From Myxococcota bacterium (GTDB taxonomy: Bacteria; Myxococcota_A; UBA9160; UBA6930), in assembly GCA_030065975.1 (NCBI GenBank), contig JASJCN010000010.1, positions 1 through 63,196 on the forward strand: a DNA stretch of 63,196 bases, read 5' to 3'. The position numbers and the translations under genes were made by a program. Numbering within the stretch: the stretch's first letter is position 1; every line of letters starts with the position of its first letter. The notes beneath the pieces were generated by a model, which did not search any database, was not told the DNA's origin, and saw nothing but the letters and a program-made list of their open reading frames with translations. Positions 1 to 7,468 of the stretch are shown here, in pieces.

Positions 1-50
1 CTTCAACCGGAGCTTCAACCGGAGCTTCAACCGGAGCTTCAACCGGAGCC
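1..50 (+). repeat. 12-nt tandem repeat, four copies, in frame
   Basis: Four head-to-tail copies of CTTCAACCGGAG begin at the window edge and may continue outside it. In the frame of the NrsF-like gene each copy reads Ser-Thr-Gly-Ala. Because the unit is 12 nt, copy-number change would lengthen or shorten the N-terminal leader without a frameshift. Confidence 0.9.
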
Positions 51-728
51 GCGGCCGAAGCCGCGGCCGAGCGCGAGGTGCTCGACCTGATCGGCGACCT
101 GGCCGACGACCTCGAGCCCGTGACGCCGATTCCGCGCCTGCGCACGGTCGTGGGCGGGTTGCTCCTGTTGTGGGCGGCCGTCGCCGGACTCGGCATCGCG
201 ATGCGCGGGCTGCGACCGGACTTCCTCGAGATGCTGCTGCACGTGCGCGGCACCGCACTGATCTTCACGGGCCTGGGCGTGGCCGGGCTCGGCGGGCTCC
301 TGGCATCGCTGGCCCTCGGCGTTCCCGGACGCGAGGGGGCCGTCCGTTCGGGCTTCGTGGTGGCGGGCATCGGCATGGCGTTGGCCGCCGGGGTCGGGAC
401 CCTGCTCTTCCTGCAGAACCCCGTCTTCGACTCGCCGGTGCCCCTGCGCGCGGACCTCGACTGCCTGATCGTCAGCCTCTCCGTCGCGCTCCTTCCCGCC
501 CTCGGCATCTCCGTCTTCGGCGCACGCACCGTACCCCACCGCCCCCTCGTCCTGGTGCTGGCCGCGGCGGCGGCCATGGCGGCCATGGGTGGCGCCACGG
601 CACAGGCGACCTGTCCCGCCGACGATCCGCGCCACCTCATGCTCGGGCACGTCCTCGCTCCCGCCGTCGGAGCCCTCGTGCTGACCTTCCCGCTGCTCTT
701 CGCGTTGCGGCGAGCGCGCCGGCCGTGA
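1..728 (+). CDS. NrsF-like (DUF1109) anti-sigma membrane protein, 5' end uncertain
   Basis: The reading frame is open from the first bases of the window, so the start may lie outside it; a GTG at 78 would give 216 residues. The protein is almost entirely hydrophobic, with about six membrane segments. It carries two cysteines at family-typical positions: one in a D-C-L-I-V-S stretch and one in T-C-P-A-D-D-P followed by R-H-L and G-H. That pattern is the NrsF/DUF1109 family, inner-membrane proteins that restrain ECF sigma factors of the SigF type. The sigma gene normally lies just upstream and would be outside the window. Before the GTG the frame reads four Ser-Thr-Gly-Ala units, an odd low-complexity N-terminus for this family. 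The stop overlaps the next start (GTGA), so the genes are translationally coupled. Confidence 0.75.
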   Translation, partial: STGASTGASTGASTGAAAEAAAEREVLDLIGDLADDLEPVTPIPRLRTVVGGLLLLWAAVAGLGIAMRGLRPDFLEMLLHVRGTALIFTGLGVAGLGGLLASLALGVPGREGAVRSGFVVAGIGMALAAGVGTLLFLQNPVFDSPVPLRADLDCLIVSLSVALLPALGISVFGARTVPHRPLVLVLAAAAAMAAMGGATAQATCPADDPRHLMLGHVLAPAVGALVLTFPLLFALRRARRP

Positions 729-1153
729 GCTCCGGGGAGTGGCGGGAGCGCTGGCTCCCGCGCGTCGCTCCCATCCTCCTGGTCGCGCTGGCCGGAATCC
801 AGATCGCCCTTGCGTTCGGCGTCGGGCTCTCTCCCTGGAAGGGCGGCGGCTTCGGCATGTTCGCCTCGACGGACCACAGCGGCTTCCGCCGCCTGGTCGC
901 GGTGTCGATCACGGAGGCCGGCGAGTCGCCACTGCGAGTGCCCGGAGAGCTCGATCGCGCGCGTCGCGCGGTGCGGCTCTTCCCCACGGAATCGCGGCTG
1001 CACGAGATCGCCCGTGCCTTGTCGGCGACCGCTCCGCTCGACACCCGCCGGATCCGCGTACGCGTCGAGCGCGGGCTCTTCGAGGGGCCGGAGCTCGCTC
1101 CGCGGTGGGAGCCGATCGCGAGCGTCGAGCACGTCGTGGACGCCGCACCGTGA
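725..1153 (+). CDS. Small membrane-anchored protein of unknown function
   Basis: This is a 142-residue protein starting at a GTG that overlaps the NrsF-like stop by 4 nt. One hydrophobic segment spans roughly residues 12-33, followed by a short motif S-P-W-K-G-G-G-F-G-M-F and then a soluble region of about 100 residues. I do not recognise a catalytic family. Its own stop again overlaps the next GTG by 4 nt, so genes 1-3 form a tightly coupled unit. It may be an accessory of the downstream membrane protein. Confidence 0.75.
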   Translation: MSSGEWRERWLPRVAPILLVALAGIQIALAFGVGLSPWKGGGFGMFASTDHSGFRRLVAVSITEAGESPLRVPGELDRARRAVRLFPTESRLHEIARALSATAPLDTRRIRVRVERGLFEGPELAPRWEPIASVEHVVDAAP

Positions 1154-2010
1154 GCGCCTTCTCCCTCGGCTTGCGGCTGCTCGCGCTCACGCTCCTCCTC
1201 GACGCGTCGCTGCACTGGTTCGAGCGCGTCCCCGTGATGATGCTGGCCGGGACGGCGCTGCTCGTGCCGTGGCTACTGCAGTCGCGCGCGATCTGGATCG
1301 CGCTCACCCTCGCGACGGGCGCCTCGGTGATCTGGGACTTCCCCTTCGCCGACAACCACGACCACCTGATGGCCTTCAGCTGTCTGGCCGTCGTGTGCGC
1401 GCTCCACACCCGGGATCCCGAGCGCGCCTTCGCGACCAGCGCCCGGCTGCTGATCGGCCTCGCGTTCCTCTTCGCGGTGATCTGGAAGGTCGGCCTCTCG
1501 CCCGAGTTCCGTGACGGGCGCTTCTTTCGCGTCACCCTGCTCACCGACACCCGCTTCGCCGACCTCGCGGTGATGGCGGGCGGGCTCGATTGGGACCGCT
1601 GGGAGGCGAACGGCGACCTCCTCGCCGACACCCTCTCTGGCCGCGAGCCCTGGCCCGAGGGCGGCTTCGACGAGCCGCCGGCGCTGCGGCGCCTCGCCAC
1701 CTTCGCGACGGTCTACACCGGAGCGATCGAGGCCTTCGTCGCCCTCGCGTTCCTGCTGCCGCCCACCGGTCGCTTCGGGGGGCGGATCGCCCGCTTCCGC
1801 GATGCGTCGCTCCTGCTCTTCGCCGTCACCACCTACGCCTTCGCCACGGTGCGTGGCTTCGGCTGGCTCCTCATGGTGCTCGGCGTCTCCCAGTGCGAGA
1901 GCCGGCGCATGCGGGTGGCGTACGTGGCCACCTTCTTCCTGATCGAGGCCTACCGCAGCGTGCCGTGGAGCGACGCCGTGATCGCGCTCATGGGCCGCGG
2001 GCCCAGCTGA
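1150..2010 (+). CDS. Polytopic membrane protein of unknown function
   Basis: The protein has 286 residues from the overlapping GTG. It has several hydrophobic helices (near the N-terminus, residues about 30-75, 95-115, 180-210 and 220-275). A conserved-looking W-D-F-P-F-A-D-N-H-D-H stretch near residue 60 has clustered acidic and histidine residues. Overall it resembles HTTM/DoxX-type multi-helix membrane proteins, but I cannot assign a function. It is the last gene of the coupled trio and ends 8 nt before a convergent gene. Confidence 0.75.
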   Translation: MSAFSLGLRLLALTLLLDASLHWFERVPVMMLAGTALLVPWLLQSRAIWIALTLATGASVIWDFPFADNHDHLMAFSCLAVVCALHTRDPERAFATSARLLIGLAFLFAVIWKVGLSPEFRDGRFFRVTLLTDTRFADLAVMAGGLDWDRWEANGDLLADTLSGREPWPEGGFDEPPALRRLATFATVYTGAIEAFVALAFLLPPTGRFGGRIARFRDASLLLFAVTTYAFATVRGFGWLLMVLGVSQCESRRMRVAYVATFFLIEAYRSVPWSDAVIALMGRGPS

Positions 2011-2018
2011 GGCGAGCG

Positions 2019-2633
2019 CTAGGCGGGAATCGCCATGCCCTTGGTGACGGCCGGCCGCTCGGCGATGCGCTCCATCCAGGCCACGACCCGCGGGCGGGTC
2101 ATCATCGGCGGTGCCTTCAGGTCGTAGACGAAGCGCAGCCAGGGGTAGTGCATGATGTCGCCGATGCTGTACGGGCCGGCCAGATGGTCGCGTCCATCCT
2201 CGAGGATGCGATCGATCACGCCGAGGAGGCGGTCCACCTCGCCGGAGAAGATGTCGATCATCTCCTGGTTCTTCTCGCCCTCCTTGCGGAGTGCCGCGCC
2301 GAGGCGGCCGAGGTTGGGCCCGATCCCGCCCGTCTGGAAGAAGGCGTACTGGATGGCGGCCATGCGCTGGGCCGGGTCCTTCGGGAGGATGCGACCCTCG
2401 GGATCGTGCCGTTCGCCCAGGTGGAGCAGGATGGCGCCCGACTCCCAGATCACCAGATCGTCGTCCTTCAACACGGGGATCTTGTGGTTGGGGTTCAGCG
2501 CCAGGAACTCGGGCTTCAGCTGCTCTTCGGCGGCCAGGTCGACGTGCACGAGCTCGTAGTCGATCCCGAGCTCTTCCAGGGCGACGCTGATCTTGCGTCC
2601 GTTGGGGGTCGTCGAGGTGTACAGGGTGATCAC
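2019..2633 (-). CDS. Glutathione S-transferase, Nu-class-like
   Basis: This is a 204-residue cytosolic protein with an N-terminal thioredoxin-fold domain (residues 1-80) and a helical C-terminal domain. The N-terminal motif S-T-T-P-N-G-R-K is the signature of Nu-class/YghU-YfcG type transferases, which act on disulfides and organic hydroperoxides using the Thr and Asn beside bound glutathione. The I-P-V-L cis-proline loop and W-E-S-G-A-I glutathione-binding turn are present. It is the third gene of a minus-strand run with the RidA-like and SnoaL-like genes, which suggests a role in detoxifying or processing a small-molecule intermediate. Confidence 0.9.
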   Translation of the reverse strand: MITLYTSTTPNGRKISVALEELGIDYELVHVDLAAEEQLKPEFLALNPNHKIPVLKDDDLVIWESGAILLHLGERHDPEGRILPKDPAQRMAAIQYAFFQTGGIGPNLGRLGAALRKEGEKNQEMIDIFSGEVDRLLGVIDRILEDGRDHLAGPYSIGDIMHYPWLRFVYDLKAPPMMTRPRVVAWMERIAERPAVTKGMAIPA

Positions 2634-2689
2634 GCGGGGATTCCTCTCGGGGGTCGGGCGCAGGAACGGGGAGCGGAGCCGGGTTCGCG

Positions 2690-3097
2690 TCAGGAGACGA
2701 CGGCGGTGGCCTCGAGCTCGATCAGGAACTCCGGGCTGGCCAGGCTGGCCACGCCGATCCAGGTCTGGGCCGGGGGCTCGCAGTCGCTGAAGAGGCCGCC
2801 GATGCCCTTGGCCACGTCGGCCGCCATCTCGGGGCTGTAGTTCACGATGTAGGCGCGCAGCAGCGTCACGTCCGCGGGGGAGGCGCCGCCGGCCGAGAGC
2901 GCGCGTCGCACGTTCTCGGCGGCCTGCTGAGCCTGTGCGGCGAGGTCGCCCACGCCGACGGTCTTGCCGTTCTCGTCCCAGGCGACCTGCCCGGAGAGGT
3001 AGAGGACGCGACCCGCGGCGGGCGCCGAGACGCCCTGGGAGAAGCCGAGCTTGCGGGAGTCGTAGAGATCCGAGGGGACGATTCGTTCGTTGGACAT
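2690..3097 (-). CDS. RidA/YjgF-family protein
   Basis: This is a 135-residue protein of the Rid superfamily; its length and the final I-E-L-E-A-T-A-V-V strand match. Canonical RidA deaminates reactive enamine/imine intermediates through an arginine in a V-A-R-L context. Here that position reads V-A-S-L, so the catalytic arginine is replaced by serine. The protein is more likely one of the Rid subgroups without imine deaminase activity, acting as a binding protein or another hydrolase within this catabolic run. Confidence 0.9.
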   Translation of the reverse strand: MSNERIVPSDLYDSRKLGFSQGVSAPAAGRVLYLSGQVAWDENGKTVGVGDLAAQAQQAAENVRRALSAGGASPADVTLLRAYIVNYSPEMAADVAKGIGGLFSDCEPPAQTWIGVASLASPEFLIELEATAVVS

Positions 3098-3131
3098 GGC
3101 TTGCCTCGCGTCCTTCGTCGAAGGCCGGCGG

Positions 3132-3677
3132 TCAGCCGGCGGGAAGCTCGCTCCGGCCGTCCGTCGACCAGTAGCTCGCCGTGAGTTTCAGGCTCTGGAT
3201 GTCCGCGCGGCTCGAGATCTCCTCGTACACGCGCTTGTAGCCGGTGTGCTCGATGCGCCAGGCGCCGTCGCCGCCGCGCACGTACACGTCCTCGTAGAAC
3301 GCGGAGCCGCGGATCGTGATCTGGAACTTCGTCTCGATCACCACGTCGTCGAGCTTCCAGGTGCCGCGGGCGCGGTCCGGCCCGTCGAAGCGGATTTCCG
3401 GGTGCCCGGCGTGGTGGCTCGAGTGGAAGGTCTCGGCGCCCATCGAGCGCTTCAGGAAGTCGACGATGGCCGCACGCCCCTCGAAGGTGTACTTGCCCCC
3501 GCTGTAGGCGGCGGTGGCGTCGTCGGTGAAGCAGCCTTCGATGTCGTCCCAGTCCTTGGTGTCGAGGCAGCGCAGGTAGCGGTACTTCAGCCGCCGGATC
3601 GACTCGAGGGCGAGCAGATCCTCGAGCGAGGCCGCCTCTCCGTTCGTGCCCGAGCCACCGGCATCGGATCCCGTCAC
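3132..3677 (-). CDS. SnoaL-like (NTF2-fold) protein
   Basis: This is a 181-residue protein from a GTG start. Residues 18-150 follow the SnoaL_4 pattern: an early helix with I-R-R-L-K-Y-R-Y-L-R-C-L-D, then D-W-D-D-I-E-G-C-F-T-D-D-A, a buried H-H-A-G-H region, and a C-terminal strand ending near Y-K-R-V-Y-E. Such proteins are small cone-shaped barrels that act as hydroxylases, isomerases or dehydratases on polycyclic or aromatic substrates. It is first in the minus-strand run and divergent from the lipoprotein gene at 3779. The substrate cannot be read from the sequence. Confidence 0.85.
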   Translation of the reverse strand: MTGSDAGGSGTNGEAASLEDLLALESIRRLKYRYLRCLDTKDWDDIEGCFTDDATAAYSGGKYTFEGRAAIVDFLKRSMGAETFHSSHHAGHPEIRFDGPDRARGTWKLDDVVIETKFQITIRGSAFYEDVYVRGGDGAWRIEHTGYKRVYEEISSRADIQSLKLTASYWSTDGRSELPAG

Positions 3678-3778
3678 GAGCCCTCCTCCACGGGCCTTGG
3701 ATGCGCGCCCGGCGACCGAGGATACACCGCCTCGTGCTAATCTCCGGATCTTTCCAGCTCCCAGTGGGTGGAGGGATC

Positions 3779-4444
3779 TTGACGAAGCTGCGTCGGAATC
3801 CGTCGAGTCGCAGTGCCCTTCTCAGGACCCTGACCGGGACCCTGACTGGGACCCTGGCTGGGACCCTGACCGGGACCCTGGCCGGGACCCTGCTCGGCGT
3901 GGCCCTCTCCTGCGGCGGAGCGGCGGCGCCCGAGGACGTGGCGACCACCTTCTGGTCTTCGCTTCGCGACGGTCGCATCGACGAGGCCCGTGCCATAGCC
4001 CTCCCCATCGACGCCGGTCGCCTGGAGGGCCTGACGGAGGGCACGTTGATCACGGCGGTCGAGCTCGGCGCGATCGAGCTGGGCGAAGACACGGCCCGGG
4101 TCGAGACGTCGCTGCCCTCGCCCCAGGGCGACGTGGTCTACCGCTTCCCGACCCACCTGACCCGGGTCCAGGGCGAGTGGCGGGTGGACGCCCAGAAGAC
4201 GCTCGGAAGCATGCGCGAGGCCGTCATCACCGCGAGCCTGGAGCAGGCGGGCGAAGCCCTGCGCGAGAGCGGGCGGATCTTCGGAGAGGCGCTCGGCAAG
4301 AGCGCCCGGGACGCGAGCCGCGCCATCGAGGAGGCGCTCGAAGAGTTCAGCCGCTCGCTGGAGGGCCCGCCGCCGCGCGCGCCCGCGGATCCCCCCGCGC
4401 CGGAGTCGCCTCCCGCAGAGCAACCCGGTGGAAGGCCGCTCTGA
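3779..4444 (+). CDS. Putative lipoprotein with repeat-expanded signal segment
   Basis: I chose the TTG at 3779 because a GGAGG lies about 5 nt upstream; an in-frame ATG at 3701 is possible but has no such site. The product has about 221 residues. The hydrophobic N-terminus is built from repeated Gly-Thr-Leu-Thr/Ala units (six 12-nt copies) and ends in G-V-A-L-S-C, a plausible lipobox. The mature part (residues about 45-150) reads like a small beta/alpha domain measuring something across the membrane (D-V-A-T-T-F-W then V-V-Y-R-F-P and W-R-V-D). It ends in a long helix rich in Glu/Ala/Arg and a proline-rich tail. No family is recognised. The stop overlaps the next ATG by 1 nt. Confidence 0.75.
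   Translation: MTKLRRNPSSRSALLRTLTGTLTGTLAGTLTGTLAGTLLGVALSCGGAAAPEDVATTFWSSLRDGRIDEARAIALPIDAGRLEGLTEGTLITAVELGAIELGEDTARVETSLPSPQGDVVYRFPTHLTRVQGEWRVDAQKTLGSMREAVITASLEQAGEALRESGRIFGEALGKSARDASRAIEEALEEFSRSLEGPPPRAPADPPAPESPPAEQPGGRPL
3824..3895 (+). repeat. 12-nt tandem repeat, six copies, in frame
   Basis: Six near-identical units of GGGACCCTGACC (positions 10-12 vary between ACC, ACT, GCT, GCC and CTC) encode Gly-Thr-Leu-Thr/Ala inside the signal peptide of the lipoprotein gene. Length variation would change the hydrophobic export segment by four residues per copy. Confidence 0.95.
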
Positions 4445-5142
4445 TGGAGAAGCTCGTCTACGTCTTGTGGCCCGAGGCGGGCCAGGCCGCCGCCGACTTC
4501 GCGCTGCGCGCGCGCTCGGAGCTCGCGGCGCAGCTGATCGAGCTCGGCTGCCGCGGGCTCGCGCTCTCGCTCGTCGACGAGGATGCCGAGGCCGTACAGG
4601 GCTCGCGGCTCACGAAGATGGAGACCCCGATCGCCGGCCTCGCGTCGTTCTGGCTCGAGTCGGCCGAGGACCGTGGCCCTCACGAGGAGAGGCTCGAGGC
4701 CGCGTGCGGTCGCATCGCGGGCTACGCCGTCTCCGAGTCCGTCCCGCTGCTGCCGGAGTGGAAGGCCGGGACGCGCATCCCGGGCATCGACATGGTGGCG
4801 CTGCTGCAGCGCCCCGAACGGATCGAGCCGGCCGAGTGGCTGCATCGCTGGCTCGACCACCACCGGGTGGTCGCGCTCGAGACCCAGGCCACCTTCCTCT
4901 ACGTCCGGAACGTCGTGGTGCGGGCGCTCACCGAAGGGGCGCCGCCCTACGCCGGCATCGTGGAGGAGGGCTTCGCCACCGAGGCGATCGGCAATCCGGC
5001 GAAGTGGTACGACGCCGAGGGCGACCCGAAGAAGCTCGAGGCGAACGTCTCGCGCATGATCGAGAGCTGCAAGGCGTTCCTCGACCTCGGCGCCGTCGAG
5101 TCCCATCCGACCTCGCTGTTCGCCATTCAGGATCGCCCGTGA
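4444..5142 (+). CDS. EthD-like dimeric barrel protein, hypothetical
   Basis: This is a 232-residue cytosolic protein. It begins M-E-K-L-V-Y-V-L-W-P and contains a second strand-like segment of the same type around residues 115-125 (I-D-M-V-A-L-L-Q-R), with a W-L-H-R-W-L-D-H-H helix after it. This repeated beta-alpha-beta layout suggests a ferredoxin-like dimeric alpha/beta barrel (EthD or related monooxygenase-like fold). The call is weak and no catalytic residue can be named. It overlaps the preceding stop by 1 nt and the following SDR start by 4 nt, so it belongs with the SDR and FAD dehydrogenase. Confidence 0.75.
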   Translation: MEKLVYVLWPEAGQAAADFALRARSELAAQLIELGCRGLALSLVDEDAEAVQGSRLTKMETPIAGLASFWLESAEDRGPHEERLEAACGRIAGYAVSESVPLLPEWKAGTRIPGIDMVALLQRPERIEPAEWLHRWLDHHRVVALETQATFLYVRNVVVRALTEGAPPYAGIVEEGFATEAIGNPAKWYDAEGDPKKLEANVSRMIESCKAFLDLGAVESHPTSLFAIQDRP

Positions 5143-5939
5143 GCACCGGGCGGCTGGCGGACAAGGTCGCGCTCGTGACGGGCGCGGCCCGGGGGACCGG
5201 AGAGCTCGTGGCCCGCCGCTTCGTGGCCGAGGGCGCGCGCGTCGTGCTCGGCGACGTGCTCGAGGCCGAGGCCGGGGCCGTCGCCAAGGATCTCGGCGAT
5301 GCGGCCTGCGCCCTGCGTCTCGACGTCACCTCCGAGGAGGACTGGCAGGCCGCGATCGAGACCACGAACGAACGCTTCGGTGGACTCGACGTGCTGGTGA
5401 ACAACGCCGCGATCCTGCACCTCGAGGCGCTGGTCGACACCCCGCCCGAACGCTTCCAGGCCCTGCTCCAGGTGAACCTCTACGGCCCCTTCCTCGGCAT
5501 CCGCGCGGCCGCCGGCGCGATGACCGAGCGGGGAGGCGGGTCGATCGTGAACGTCTGCTCCGTCGACGGCGTCCAGGGCAAGAACGGCGTCGCCGCCTAC
5601 GCCTCGAGCAAGTGGGGCCTGCGCGGGCTCACCCGGGTGGCGGCGGTCGAGCTCGGTCGCGCCGGCATCCGCGTGAACACCGTCTGCCCGGAGGCCGGCA
5701 GCACCCACATGATCGGGCCCTACGTGCCCGAGGGCGTGGATCCCGGCATCGTGCACGGCTTCGGACAGCCCTTCCTTCCGTACCAGCGCGAGCGCACCAA
5801 CGACGAGCGGCTCGGGGACATCGTGTCGATGATCCTCTTCCTGGCGTCCGACGAGAGCCGCTCCTCCACGGGCTCCGACTTCCTGGTGGACAGCGGCAAC
5901 ACCCAGCTCAAGCGCGTCAAGGGAGCGCCGGGCGCGTGA
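5139..5939 (+). CDS. SDR-family oxidoreductase (hydroxysteroid-dehydrogenase-like)
   Basis: This is a 266-residue classical short-chain dehydrogenase. It has the NAD(P)-binding T-G-A-A-R-G-T-G near residue 14, D-V after strand 3, N-N-A-A near 90, the catalytic Ser in V-N-V-C-S-V-D-G, and the Y-A-S-S-K catalytic pair. The C-terminal D-F-L-V-D-S-G-N is typical of 3-alpha/20-beta hydroxysteroid dehydrogenase-like members. The GTG start overlaps the previous stop by 4 nt. With the FAD dehydrogenase downstream it could perform alcohol oxidation next to a ring or alkyl desaturation step. Confidence 0.92.
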   Translation: MSTGRLADKVALVTGAARGTGELVARRFVAEGARVVLGDVLEAEAGAVAKDLGDAACALRLDVTSEEDWQAAIETTNERFGGLDVLVNNAAILHLEALVDTPPERFQALLQVNLYGPFLGIRAAAGAMTERGGGSIVNVCSVDGVQGKNGVAAYASSKWGLRGLTRVAAVELGRAGIRVNTVCPEAGSTHMIGPYVPEGVDPGIVHGFGQPFLPYQRERTNDERLGDIVSMILFLASDESRSSTGSDFLVDSGNTQLKRVKGAPGA

Positions 5940-5968
5940 GCGCGCCGGGGCCGGCAGGAGCCTGAACC

Positions 5969-7411
5969 TTGCGGAGCGGGATCCGAAGGCGCGCCGAGCT
6001 GTCGCGCTTCGACGAAGAGTGCGACGTGATCGTCGTGGGCCTCGGCGCAGCGGGCGCCTCGGCCGCGATCGAGGCGCGGGCGCATGGCGCCGAGGTCGTG
6101 GTGCTGGAGCGCGCCGCCGCCGGAGGCGGGACCTCCGCGATGTCCGGCGGCGTCGTGTACCTGGGCGGCGGCACCGCGCTGCAGCGGGCGTGCGGCTTCG
6201 ACGACGATCCCGAGGAGATGTTCCGCTACCTGATGGCTTCCTGCGGAGAGGCGCCCGACGAGGCCAAGGTCCGCGACTACTGCGAAGGGAGCCCGGCCCA
6301 CTACGAGTGGCTCGTCGAGCAAGGCGTCCCCTTCAACCCCGTCTTCCACCACGGCTGCAGCGGGGAGCCGCCGAACGAGGACGGCCTCGTGTGGTCGGGA
6401 AGCGAGAACGTGTGGCCCTTCGACGGCATCGCGAAGCCCGCGCCGCGGGGGCACGTGCCGGCGCGGCCCCACCAGGCGGGACCCTTGCTGATGGAGAAGC
6501 TGGTCTCGGCGACCGAAGCCTGCGGCGCCGGGATTCGCACCGGCCATCGCGTCCTCGAGCTGGTGCTCGAGGACGACGGCCGGGTCGTCGGCTGCGTGGC
6601 CCGCGCCTTCGGGGAGGAGCGTGCGCTCGCCGCGCGCGGCGGCGTGGTGCTCACGACGGGCGGGTTCATCAACGACGACGCCATGCTCGAGGCCCACGCG
6701 CCCTGGCTGCGTCGCTGCAGCTTCCGGGTCGGCGCCGAGGGCGACGACGGCAGCGGCATCCGGCTCGGCATGGCCGCCGGAGCCGACACCCTGCACATGG
6801 AGGCGGGCTCGGTCTCCCTGCCCGTGACCCAGCCCTGGGGCCTCAAGCGCGGCATCCTGATCAACGCCCAGGGCCAGCGCTTCATCAACGAGGACGCCTA
6901 CTACGGCCGCCTCGGCGAGCACGCGCTGCTGCGGCAGGAAGGGCGTGCGTGGCTCGTCCTCGATGACGGCTGCTTCGAGCGCGTGACCTACCCGCGCGAC
7001 GTGGCGGCGGTGGGGGAGTCGCCGGCCGAGCTCGAGCAGGAGCTCGGGCTGCCGCCCGGGAGCCTCGTCGCGACCCTCGCTCTCTACAACGAGCACGCGC
7101 GCAAGCAACAGGACCCCGCCTTCCACAAGGGGCCCGACTACCTGACGCCCCTCGAGACCCCGCCCTTCGGCGCCTACGACTGCACCACCGAGGGCTCGCT
7201 GTACGCGGCCTTCACCCTCGGCGGGCTGCGCACCGATCCCTTCGGGCGCGTGCTCGATCCGGCCGGGGCCCCGATTCCGGGCCTGTTCGGAGCGGGGAGG
7301 GCAACCTCCGGGCTGGCCGTGCCCGGCTACTCGAGCGGCCTCTCGCTGGGTGACGGCACGTTCTTCGGGCGGCGCGCGGGGAAGGTGGCCGCGGCGGAGG
7401 CCTCCTCGTAG
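5969..7411 (+). CDS. FAD-dependent dehydrogenase, ketosteroid-delta1-dehydrogenase/fumarate-reductase family
   Basis: This is a 480-residue protein from TTG at 5969, with GGAG 8 nt upstream. The N-terminal dinucleotide fold reads V-I-V-V-G-L-G-A-A-G-A-S-A-A, with E-R ending strand 2 and a glycine-rich G-G-G-T-S-A-M-S-G-G-V. A second FAD stretch is T-T-G-G-F-I-N-D-D near residue 230. The C-terminal G-Y-S-S-G-L-S-L-G-D-G-T closes the flavin domain. The domain order (FAD, cap at about 270-370, FAD) is that of the FAD_binding_2 family, which includes 3-ketosteroid-delta1-dehydrogenases and urocanate/fumarate reductases. Steroid-type desaturation is an inference from family and context, not shown. 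Confidence 0.88.
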   Translation: MRSGIRRRAELSRFDEECDVIVVGLGAAGASAAIEARAHGAEVVVLERAAAGGGTSAMSGGVVYLGGGTALQRACGFDDDPEEMFRYLMASCGEAPDEAKVRDYCEGSPAHYEWLVEQGVPFNPVFHHGCSGEPPNEDGLVWSGSENVWPFDGIAKPAPRGHVPARPHQAGPLLMEKLVSATEACGAGIRTGHRVLELVLEDDGRVVGCVARAFGEERALAARGGVVLTTGGFINDDAMLEAHAPWLRRCSFRVGAEGDDGSGIRLGMAAGADTLHMEAGSVSLPVTQPWGLKRGILINAQGQRFINEDAYYGRLGEHALLRQEGRAWLVLDDGCFERVTYPRDVAAVGESPAELEQELGLPPGSLVATLALYNEHARKQQDPAFHKGPDYLTPLETPPFGAYDCTTEGSLYAAFTLGGLRTDPFGRVLDPAGAPIPGLFGAGRATSGLAVPGYSSGLSLGDGTFFGRRAGKVAAAEASS

Positions 7412-7468
7412 CCGACGGCCAGTCATCACTTCGGTTCGCGGAACCCCGATCTCTGATAGATTCGGGAT

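Noticed and set aside
7412-7468. OxyR autoregulatory binding site upstream of oxyR
   Set aside because: The 57-bp region has an ATAG-like stretch but no symmetric ATAG/CTAT set with the right spacing.
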